Source of the DNA: an archaeon
Lineage (GTDB): Archaea > Nanobdellota > Nanobdellia > Woesearchaeales > ARS49
Assembly (NCBI GenBank): GCA_016213425.1
Contig: JACRAI010000013.1
Coordinates: forward strand, 1 to 14,843
Length of the DNA: 14,843 nucleotides
Direction of reading: 5' to 3'
A model generated the notes under the pieces. The model had not been told where the DNA came from. It saw nothing but the letters and a program-made list of their open reading frames with translations, and ran no database searches. Position 1 is the first letter of the stretch. Each line of letters begins with the position of its first letter. A program made the translations under genes and the position numbers. Of this stretch, positions 1 to 4,634 are shown in pieces.

Positions 1-271
1 CTTGTTGTGTGTCCGGATCTTTTTCTGGAAGCACAAAACCTACAAGTTTTGCGTAAGTCACAGATAAAGCAGGAACTTCGCTAAAAGCCCGCTTAAATGT
101 TTGTTCATATTTTGTTTCATACGGACTTACCACTTTTCCCTGTTTTACTAATTCAAGATGTCCATTAAGTGCTTCTCTGAATTCAGGAAACATTTGTGTT
201 GCAGTTTCCAAAGTTTTTCTTTCTTCTACTGATAATTTTTGTTCTAGATTGTTTAGATTCATTTTATTCAT
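1..271 (-). CDS. Unrecognised protein, N-terminal part (runs off the left edge)
   Basis: An open frame on the minus strand reads for 90 codons from an ATG at 271 to the window edge without a stop, so the 3' part is missing. Two in-frame ATGs exist, at 271 and 262. The sequence GGAGATGA (275-268) resembles a Shine-Dalgarno and sits 9 bases before the second ATG but directly abuts the first, so 262 is the likelier start. The visible protein is hydrophilic and probably helical (LNNLEQKLSVEERKTLETA near the start), with no signal peptide or membrane segment in view. An AT-rich TTTTTAAAAAATATT box on the minus strand (about 303-317) could be its TATA element. I do not recognise the family and assign no function. 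Confidence 0.7.
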   Translation of the reverse strand, partial: MNKMNLNNLEQKLSVEERKTLETATQMFPEFREALNGHLELVKQGKVVSPYETKYEQTFKRAFSEVPALSVTYAKLVGFVLPEKDPDTQQ

Positions 272-609
272 CTCCGCATTTTAGAGTCTGCCGACTTAAT
301 ATTTTTTAAAAATTGTTCATCAGCAATAATTCTGCAATCAAAAATCAATTGTTTCCAATAGACTTATCAAGGTCCTAGACAGAAAAGATTTTTTGATCGT
401 TTAGAAATGAAATTTGCCAATGATTGCACTTAAGCAATAATACTAATAGAAATAGAGCTAATCAAAACAAATTCAACGTTTAATTTTTTTGTTTTAAATT
501 GCATAATACATATGATATTACACAAGTATTTAAATCTTTCGTTTTGTAACCATTCTTCAGAGACAAACATTTAATCTAAACTGAAGAAAGTTTTATAAAA
601 AAGAAGCAG
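272..609. other. Divergent intergenic region between the left-edge gene and the JAMM-like gene
   Basis: About 340 bases with no convincing reading frame on either strand. It separates two divergent genes and holds AT-rich boxes that could be promoters: a minus-strand box near 303-317, and plus-strand boxes near 527-535 (TATTTAAAT) and 591-598 (TTTTATAA). I saw no tRNA, repeat array or strong hairpin. Confidence 0.5.
591..598 (+). promoter_or_regulatory. Candidate TATA box of the JAMM-like gene
   Basis: TTTTATAA at 591-598 would place transcription initiation near 620, slightly downstream of the TTG at 610 but close to an in-frame GTG at 625. If this box is used, the mRNA would be nearly leaderless and GTG 625 would be the true start. 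A second box at 527-535 would give a leader of about 55 bases and allow TTG 610. Confidence 0.35.
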
Positions 610-1488
610 TTGAAAAAGTTCACAGTGAGTTTGTTTAAAAAAGAGAAGGATTTTGAAACTCGTTTAGTAGAAGCCGGATACTCTGTTGAACTTGTTAGAG
701 ATTATGTTGGAACTAAAAATTTTGTTGTTAAAGAAGATGCGAATAGAAATCTTCTTTTTATTGGTCCTACTGGAAGACTGGTTGTTTTAACACCAGAAGG
801 CAAGGTATACACTTGCATTAATCTATATTGCATTGTTTTTTCAGATGATATAAAGTATAAAGATTACACTGTTGAGCTTATTTCCAATACTGAACCAAAT
901 ATAATTCGCGTAGATCTTGATCATCCAAATCTTAAAGAAGTTAAACAATTGCCTGACTTACCCATTATTAGAATTAACAATCCTAACTATGAAGGATATG
1001 CCAAAATTGATTGGAGTAAATATATGGGACAAAAAGTTCTAGTGATTATTACTGGAAAGGAGATTTATCAAGAAGTTGTTTCTTTAAAAACAATAAGTGA
1101 AGAAAATCCTGTTCTGGCCAAGCATATAGAGAACTTCTTAAACGAAGCTAAATCTTATAAAGAAGTTGAAGCGGGAAAATGGTTCATAACTGGAAAAAAT
1201 AAAATACATGTTTCAAAAATATTCACGAGTTCAAAATTTAAAGAGATTACTGCAAACAATGCGTTTCCTGCATTGGCAGAAACGATTAAAAAAGCCTTGG
1301 AAGAAGAACAAGAATCAGATCTTAAAAAACTCACTCTAATACACACGCATCCAGTTTGTTCGCCATTATCTTCGAAAGATATTCAGTCAATTAAAGAACT
1401 AGCAAAAGATCTTGATATGAAAAAAGGGAATGCAGAAATTTTGGCGATATCAATAAAAGAAAAAATTATTTTCAGATATTCTTTATAA
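610..1488 (+). CDS. Protein with C-terminal JAMM/MPN-like metalloprotease domain
   Basis: A 292-residue protein. Residues 1-180 are unrecognised. Residues about 184-292 look like a JAB/MPN fold: EVEAGKWFITGKNKIHVSKI (185-204) matches the usual opening strand pair with its conserved Glu (E185 or E187). It is followed by HTHPVCSPLSSKD, with H245 and H247 as likely zinc ligands, then S254 and D257. The family consensus is HxH-x7-S-x2-D; here the spacing to S254-x2-D257 is x6, one residue short. JAMM enzymes cleave isopeptide or peptide bonds, often on ubiquitin-like modifiers; the substrate here is unknown. No ubiquitin-like, E1 or E2 gene is in the window, and the proteasome gene about 3 kb away is not in the same operon. 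The start is uncertain: TTG 610 opens the frame, and GTG 625 and TTG 631 are alternatives. Confidence 0.7.
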   Translation: MKKFTVSLFKKEKDFETRLVEAGYSVELVRDYVGTKNFVVKEDANRNLLFIGPTGRLVVLTPEGKVYTCINLYCIVFSDDIKYKDYTVELISNTEPNIIRVDLDHPNLKEVKQLPDLPIIRINNPNYEGYAKIDWSKYMGQKVLVIITGKEIYQEVVSLKTISEENPVLAKHIENFLNEAKSYKEVEAGKWFITGKNKIHVSKIFTSSKFKEITANNAFPALAETIKKALEEEQESDLKKLTLIHTHPVCSPLSSKDIQSIKELAKDLDMKKGNAEILAISIKEKIIFRYSL

Positions 1489-1904
1489 GAATAAAATTTT
1501 ATTTGTTTTAAAAGATGGTGTGATGATCTTATTACAACCTCTGTTTTAATTGTCAGAAAAAGAAAGCCTTAAAAACAAAAGTCAGTTTTCTTCAATATAC
1601 AGGGGCTTTTTTACAGCCACCTGAAACTTTCTGCTTTAAGAAGACAACAACACTTTTTGGGAGGTTTCGTAAAAACTTCCAATTCCACCTTTACTAAAAA
1701 GATGGATGCTCAAAAGCTTTTATCGTCATTATAAAACATTCTTGGAAATTCCTAGTTTATAAAATTAACTGCGCCCCACTTATAAATAAGCAATTTTTTC
1801 TGCGCATAAAGCAGACACCTGAAGTTTTTTCGAAGGTTAAACAATCGAAGAACCGAATATATAAGCTCAGTTTATTTTCTAAAACTTATAGAGAAACGCA
1901 AAAT
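1489..1904. other. Intergenic region with two adjacent hairpins and a shared promoter element
   Basis: About 415 bases without a supported gene. Immediately after the JAMM-like gene there is a perfect ATAAAATTTTAT palindrome (1491-1502) followed by a T-rich stretch, which may end transcription. Two hairpins follow. At 1600-1623, CAGGGGCT pairs with AGCC-A-CCTG. At 1657-1682, TTGGGAGGTTT pairs with AAACTTCCAA around a CGTAA loop, with one bulge. These could belong to a small RNA, but I see no family signature. The right end carries the 19-base element at 1836-1854 and a TATA box for the downstream operon. Confidence 0.4.
1836..1865 (+). promoter_or_regulatory. Promoter of the zinc-ribbon operon with 19-base upstream element
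   Basis: GTTAAACAATCGAAGAACC (1836-1854) is followed after 3 bases by TATATAAG (1858-1865), a good archaeal TATA box. The predicted start is near 1887, which leaves a leader of roughly 75 bases before ATG 1965. The same 19 bases occur on the minus strand at 4294-4312, again just upstream of a TATA-like box, so this is probably a regulator or basal-factor binding site. Confidence 0.5.
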
Positions 1905-1958
1905 CTCTAGCTGAAATCTTGCAAGTAAAAATTGAACAATATGGCTCGAGCTAGAGGT
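1903..1958 (+). promoter_or_regulatory. Leader hairpin that could mask a ribosome binding site
   Basis: ATCTCTAGCT (1903-1912) can pair with AGCTAGAGGT (1949-1958): ten pairs including one T-G wobble, with a 36-base loop. The right arm contains the AGAGGT that serves ATG 1965, so a formed hairpin would hide the ribosome binding site. The pairing is seen in the sequence; a regulatory role is inferred. Confidence 0.35.
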
Positions 1959-1964
1959 AAGACT

Positions 1965-2159
1965 ATGAAACAAGAAGAACCAATCGAAATAAACACAGAA
2001 GAACAAGTTGAAACTGATAAAATACCAAAATGTCTGGAGTGCGGTGAAGACATTTTGAAAAAAGGCGATTTATTTTGCCTCAAATGTGAGATAAAACATT
2101 ATCGCGAATACTTACAAGACATTGATGGCGCAATGAATGAACCATCAAATGACGATTAA
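1965..2159 (+). CDS. Small zinc-ribbon protein
   Basis: A 64-residue acidic protein with two CxxC knuckles, CLEC and CLKC, separated by 11 residues (CxxC-x11-CxxC). It should bind one zinc ion. Such mini zinc ribbons serve in protein or nucleic-acid contacts, and nothing further points to a partner. ATG 1965 is chosen because AGAGGT lies 6 bases upstream. The frame is open further, with ATG at 1941 and TTG at 1932, which would add a short basic stretch (MARARGKT). It is the first gene of a tight operon: the next gene's GGAGG starts one base after this stop codon. I do not recognise a specific family. Confidence 0.65.
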   Translation: MKQEEPIEINTEEQVETDKIPKCLECGEDILKKGDLFCLKCEIKHYREYLQDIDGAMNEPSNDD

Positions 2160-2169
2160 GGAGGAAAAT

Positions 2170-2580
2170 ATGAAAAACGAAATTCAGAAGTATAATGCTT
2201 TTAGTGCACAAAGAGTTTACGAAACTTTGGCTGAAGGTTTAGAAGGTTTAAGTGATGAAGAGCAAGTTATAGTGATTAGTGGAGGAGTTACTCAAATTAG
2301 AAAGCGTTTGGAGGAGATTGTTGAAAGATTCAAAGCAAGAGCGGTCAACAGTCAAGAAAAAATTGTTTTGAAAAGAGATGAAGAAGTTAACAAAAAGTAT
2401 TCTGAACTTGAAAAAGCTCGAGAAAACAGGGATTTAGATAAGTATGATTCGGTGAGTTCTGAATTGATTGGCAAGCTGACTTATGCAAAGCAAGGTGTTG
2501 AAGGTTTGAGATTGTTGCGTTCTGGAAAATTCGAGGAATATGCAGGGAAACAGAAATTTTTGGATGGTGAATCAAAATGA
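2170..2580 (+). CDS. Helical coiled-coil protein of unknown function
   Basis: A 136-residue, charged, largely helical protein. Residues about 35-110 have the heptad-like Leu/Ile and Glu/Lys pattern of a coiled coil. No signal peptide, membrane segment or catalytic motif is visible. ATG 2170 is preferred over an upstream in-frame ATG at 2137 because GGAGG (2161-2165) sits 4 bases before it and because 2137 would overlap the zinc-ribbon gene. The stop codon overlaps the next gene's start as ATGA (2577-2580), so the two are probably translationally coupled. I do not recognise the family; a scaffolding or complex-forming role is only a guess from composition. Confidence 0.7.
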   Translation: MKNEIQKYNAFSAQRVYETLAEGLEGLSDEEQVIVISGGVTQIRKRLEEIVERFKARAVNSQEKIVLKRDEEVNKKYSELEKARENRDLDKYDSVSSELIGKLTYAKQGVEGLRLLRSGKFEEYAGKQKFLDGESK

Positions 2581-2924
2581 ATCACGCAAATTTTGATGAA
2601 AAAATAGAGCAGTACAAGAAAACTGCTGTTGAAGTTGCTAATGAAATGAATAATGATTACCTCAGGTCTGAGGCCAGTAAAAAAGTGATTACTGATTTTC
2701 CGAATGTCAGGCTGGCTTCGGAAAATAAAACAAAAACGCAGAAAGGAGGCACTAAACTCCTTTCTGCACTTCTTTTAGGGACAACACTGATAACTGGAGG
2801 TTATGCAATACATCAACATTCAGAACGGAAAAACTTTGAACAACAATTAGAAAAAACACAATCAGAACTTGAATTATTAACTAATTCAAGATCTGGAACA
2901 TGCAATTCTACAATCAATGAATAA
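2577..2924 (+). CDS. Single-pass membrane protein with coiled-coil tail
   Basis: A 115-residue protein. Residues 1-60 are soluble and charged, residues 61-78 (LLSALLLGTTLITGGYAI) form one transmembrane helix, and residues 82-103 form a short Gln/Glu-rich coiled coil. The Lys-rich stretch before the helix suggests that the N-terminus is cytoplasmic. GGATGGTGA lies upstream and the ATG overlaps the previous stop as ATGA. The coding sequence contains a perfect 11-bp hairpin (2738-2767) just before the membrane segment. It is the last gene of the three-gene operon, so the soluble coiled-coil partner may be brought to the membrane through it; this is inferred from context. No family recognised. 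Confidence 0.65.
   Translation: MNHANFDEKIEQYKKTAVEVANEMNNDYLRSEASKKVITDFPNVRLASENKTKTQKGGTKLLSALLLGTTLITGGYAIHQHSERKNFEQQLEKTQSELELLTNSRSGTCNSTINE
2738..2767 (+). repeat. Perfect 11-bp inverted repeat inside a coding sequence
   Basis: GCAGAAAGGAG (2738-2748) and CTCCTTTCTGC (2757-2767) are exact inverted repeats around an 8-base loop. The stem contains GGAG and lies within codons for residues about 55-64 of the membrane protein, directly before its transmembrane helix. Confidence 0.75.
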
Positions 2925-2953
2925 TTCTGAATATTTTTCTGTCTTACAGAATT
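2923..2953. terminator. Candidate bidirectional terminator hairpin between convergent genes
   Basis: AATTCTG (2923-2929) and CAGAATT (2947-2953) are inverted repeats with a T-rich loop. They lie between the end of the plus-strand operon (2924) and the stop of the minus-strand gene (2992). The position suits a terminator, but archaeal termination depends mainly on T-tracts, so the role is tentative. Confidence 0.35.
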
Positions 2954-2991
2954 TATCAATGTGCTTATGTATTTCACTAGATATTTTTTAT

Positions 2992-3183
2992 CTACTTATC
3001 AGGCCATTTATCTAGCAAATGAGTTATTTCAAGTAATGTGTTCTCCAGATAATATTTTATTACGCCTAGATCGTTTTTTCGTGAAGTTAATAATTCCTTA
3101 ACAATTTTTAAACTACCATATACTTTTTCCAGCTCAGCTAAAGCAAGAGTATGATCATTTTGACCCATTTTATTTAATTTCAT
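2992..3183 (-). CDS. Small helical protein of unknown function
   Basis: A 63-residue protein, mostly helical (QNDHTLALAELEKVYGSLKI, then KYYLENTLLEITHLLDKW). The start is well supported: AAAGGTGAT lies 7 bases before ATG 3183, complementary to the 16S rRNA tail. A possible TATA box (CTTTTATATCT on the minus strand, about 3258-3268) would give a leader of about 55 bases. It lies downstream of the decayed HEPN-MNT pair on the same strand but is separated by 196 bases and appears to have its own promoter. It does not resemble a HEPN C-terminus, and I recognise no family. Confidence 0.6.
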   Translation of the reverse strand: MKLNKMGQNDHTLALAELEKVYGSLKIVKELLTSRKNDLGVIKYYLENTLLEITHLLDKWPDK

Positions 3184-3379
3184 AATTATATCACCTTTTT
3201 AGCAAGCAACATTTTATCTCAAATATTGCAAGCACCAAAAAAGATCTAATTGCATGAGATATAAAAGCATTTCTATTGTTCTGAATAATATTTTTCAAAC
3301 CCATTATCCTAATTTTTTCAAATTTAAGCAAGCTCTTTGTTTTAGGCTATTAACTATTAAAGAACACACGTTAAAATCA

Positions 3380-3481
3380 TTAGTTCGCATTGCGTGATCT
3401 GAATAACAGTCCTCTATGCTTTTTGCTTTCTTTTTCGGCTTTCCTCAAACACCACTTGATCTTGTCTTCAACTTTATTCAT
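3380..3481 (-). pseudogene. Truncated HEPN-domain toxin gene (N-terminal 33 codons only)
   Basis: An ATG at 3481 overlaps the stop of the MNT gene (ATGA) and is preceded by a strong GGAGGT about 9 bases upstream, so translation should begin. The product starts MNKVEDKIKWCLRKAEKESK and continues KHRGLL, which resembles my recollection of the first helix of archaeal HEPN proteins that partner MNT nucleotidyltransferases. It then hits TAA followed at once by TGA (3382-3377). An intact HEPN domain is roughly 110-140 residues and carries an R-x4-6-H RNase motif near its end; that part is absent. No convincing continuation appears in the other minus-strand frames, so a deletion is likelier than one frameshift. 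HEPN identity is from recalled family features and deserves a profile search. Confidence 0.6.
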
Positions 3482-4074
3482 CTTTCAACAACCTCCTTAA
3501 TAGCACCAACAATCACTTCATAACCCCACAAAATTTTTCCTGTACGCAATATCTCCAACAACACATTATCCTGTTTTTTTAAATTATTTATTAAATCTTG
3601 TGATGTTTGCATAACTAGATGTATATGTTTAGGCTTTAAACTCTGTATTTTTTCAAGCTCTTTTTTAACTTTCAGATAATTTTTTTTATCAAAAACTAAC
3701 AAAACATCAATATCTCCTGCTTTTTCACCCTTTTCTAGAACAGAACCAAAAAGAACCGCAGCAAGAACAAATTCACGCAAAGAATCAAAATCTTTGGCTT
3801 GAACTCTAGCATAAGGCAGTTTTATATCTTCAAACAAAGAAAGTTCAGCAGACTTTCTCGCTAAATCAGAAGAAAAATTTATTTTGTAAAAAACAGCATT
3901 AGCCAACTTCTCTGGCGTAACAATATTATTTTTCTCCAAACGTTTAAGCAACTTATGCAAACCTTTAGGAGTGATTCCAACCTTCTTAGCAAGCTCATTA
4001 ATACTATACTTTTCAGTAAAATGACGTACCAAAAAATTCAAAGTTTTCAATTCATTCTCACTAATATGTACCAC
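3478..4074 (-). CDS. wHTH-MNT nucleotidyltransferase (antitoxin of a HEPN-MNT pair)
   Basis: A 198-residue protein from GTG 4074. Residues about 4-65 form a winged helix (SINELAKKVGITPKGLHKLL), and the remainder is a minimal nucleotidyltransferase with LFGSVLEKGEKAGDIDVLLV: G110-S111, and metal ligands D121 and D123. MNT proteins neutralise HEPN RNases, in characterised pairs by adenylylating the toxin; the winged helix suggests autoregulation. The frame opens at GTG 4095, but the TATA box at 4098-4106 predicts initiation near 4076, so GTG 4074 with a leaderless mRNA fits better. The HEPN partner downstream is truncated, leaving this antitoxin orphaned unless it has another target or regulatory role. 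Confidence 0.8.
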   Translation of the reverse strand: MVHISENELKTLNFLVRHFTEKYSINELAKKVGITPKGLHKLLKRLEKNNIVTPEKLANAVFYKINFSSDLARKSAELSLFEDIKLPYARVQAKDFDSLREFVLAAVLFGSVLEKGEKAGDIDVLLVFDKKNYLKVKKELEKIQSLKPKHIHLVMQTSQDLINNLKKQDNVLLEILRTGKILWGYEVIVGAIKEVVER

Positions 4075-4106
4075 AAGTACATAAATATGTACCACCGGTA
4101 TATAAA
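4065..4106 (-). promoter_or_regulatory. MNT promoter with two palindromic operator-like sites
   Basis: Site 1 (4065-4083) is TATGTAC-N5-GTACATA, perfect 7-bp arms. Site 2 (4086-4104) is TATGTAC-N5-GTATATA, one mismatch between arms. Their centres are 21 bp apart, two helical turns, so both face the same side of the DNA. Site 2 overlaps the minus-strand TATA box (TTTATATAC, 4098-4106) and site 1 covers the predicted transcription start. A dimeric repressor bound here would block the promoter; the winged helix of the encoded MNT protein is the obvious candidate. Confidence 0.6.
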
Positions 4107-4167
4107 TGTTACTGACATATTATTATCTCAAGAAGAATATAAACAATAAAGACCTGCACGAAAGTGA

Positions 4168-4248
4168 CTAAACAAACAAATTCCACAATTTCCGTTTATG
4201 CCTCTTTTCTTCATACTCTTCACAATAGTCCTCATGGACATATTTCAT
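4168..4248 (-). CDS. Candidate 26-residue microprotein
   Basis: The minus strand encodes MKYVHEDYCEEYEEKRHKRK followed by LWNLFV and a TAG at 4168-4170. A strong GGAGG (4254-4258) lies 5 bases before ATG 4248. An in-frame ATG at 4260 overlaps that site and would add four residues (MEEE). A TATA-like ATAAAAAAG (4281-4289) would place initiation near 4260, and the shared 19-base element lies 4 bp upstream of it. The peptide is acidic then basic, with no membrane segment. No family is recognised, and translation rests on the ribosome binding site and promoter alone. Confidence 0.4.
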   Translation of the reverse strand: MKYVHEDYCEEYEEKRHKRKLWNLFV

Positions 4249-4280
4249 TTCTTCCTCCATAATGACTAGAAACCCAATTT

Positions 4281-4312
4281 CTTTTTTATCGTTGGTTCTT
4301 CGATTGTTTAAC
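4281..4312 (-). promoter_or_regulatory. Second copy of the 19-base element with adjacent TATA-like box
   Basis: On the minus strand, GTTAAACAATCGAAGAACC (4312-4294) is followed after 4 bases by ATAAAAAAG (4289-4281). The layout mirrors the zinc-ribbon promoter at 1836-1865. The same bases also lie about 20 bp upstream of the tRNA-Pro TATA box on the plus strand, so the element could act in either direction. Confidence 0.45.
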
Positions 4313-4355
4313 AATCCGTCAAAAAGCAGAAAGCTTTAAAAGTCAAAGACGGATT
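4302..4355. repeat. Nested inverted repeats around the tRNA-Pro promoter
   Basis: GATTGTT-T-AACAATC (4302-4316) is a perfect 7-bp palindrome with a one-base centre. It overlaps the left arm of a second perfect inverted repeat, AATCCGTC (4313-4320) and GACGGATT (4348-4355). The arms of that second repeat flank the TATA-like CTTTAAAAG (4334-4342) of the tRNA. Confidence 0.6.
4334..4342 (+). promoter_or_regulatory. TATA box of tRNA-Pro
   Basis: CTTTAAAAG is centred 32 bases before the mature tRNA 5' end, predicting initiation near 4364 and a short 5' leader for RNase P to remove. Confidence 0.5.
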
Positions 4356-4369
4356 CTTTGTCTTCATAT

Positions 4370-4444
4370 GGGGCTGTGGGGTAGCTTGGTTTATCCTTAT
4401 CGGCTTGGGACCGATAGACTCCAGTTCGAATCTGGGCAGCCCCA
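4370..4444 (+). tRNA. tRNA-Pro (anticodon UGG)
   Basis: A 75-base cloverleaf. The acceptor stem GGGGCTG (4370-4376) pairs with CAGCCCC (4437-4443), with discriminator A4444. The D arm is GGGT/ATCC. The anticodon stem ATCGG/CCGAT (4399-4403/4411-4415) encloses the loop CTTGGGA, giving anticodon TGG at 4406-4408 with U33 and G37 as expected for proline. The T stem TCCAG/CTGGG encloses TTCGAAT. There is no intron. The 3' CCA is not separately encoded, so it must be added after transcription. It reads CCA codons, and CCG/CCU by wobble depending on modification. Confidence 0.95.
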
Positions 4445-4472
4445 TTTATATTCATTGTTTCTTTCTCAGTAA

Positions 4473-4479
4473 TTTTTTT
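4473..4479 (+). terminator. T-tract terminator of tRNA-Pro
   Basis: Seven consecutive T residues, preceded by further T-rich sequence, lie about 30 bases after the tRNA. Archaeal RNA polymerase terminates at such tracts. Confidence 0.5.
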
Positions 4480-4535
4480 AAATTTAAATTGTCTTCATGA
4501 TTGATTGTGAAGAGGCCTCGGCGTAAAGTTTGGCG

Positions 4536-4571
4536 TTAAAAAGTATTAAATCCTGCAATATTACTTTTTAA
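4536..4571. repeat. 10-bp inverted repeat upstream of the psmB TATA box
   Basis: TTAAAAAGTA (4536-4545) and TACTTTTTAA (4562-4571) are exact inverted repeats 16 bases apart. They end 11 bp before the psmB TATA box, where an activator or repressor could act. They could instead help end the tRNA transcript. Confidence 0.5.
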
Positions 4572-4582
4572 AAACCAAAAGC

Positions 4583-4592
4583 TTTATATATA
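4583..4592 (+). promoter_or_regulatory. TATA box of psmB
   Basis: TTTATATATA is centred about 47 bases before ATG 4635, predicting initiation near 4613 and a leader of about 22 bases with no clear Shine-Dalgarno. Confidence 0.6.
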
Positions 4593-4634
4593 AGCCATTC
4601 ATCCTTTCATATAATAAATTCTAGGGTTTCTATA

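Noticed and set aside
84..101. Residues 84-101 of the 683-residue protein (HEWHKIIHEQ) as a zincin HExxH site
   Set aside because: The spacing is HEWHK, not HExxH, and no third ligand pattern is visible. The coordinates given here are protein residues, not bases.
1520..1623. GTGATGA at 1520-1526 as box C of a C/D guide RNA
   Set aside because: No CTGA box D or D' at the expected 10-12 base guide spacing, and no C' box; the nearest CTGA is about 100 bases away.
1618..1823. Direct repeat CACCTGAA at 1618-1625 and 1816-1823
   Set aside because: Only eight bases match exactly and the flanks diverge, which is within chance for this length.
3241..3300. Minus-strand stretch encoding MLLYLMQLDLFWCL as a remnant of the HEPN C-terminal half
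   Set aside because: There is a faint likeness to the HEPN motif before its DW, but it is short, in AT-rich DNA, and bracketed by stops, so it is not supportable.
4370..4500. tRNA-Pro 3' end as an integration (att) site
   Set aside because: No second copy of the tRNA 3' end and no integrase gene are in the window.
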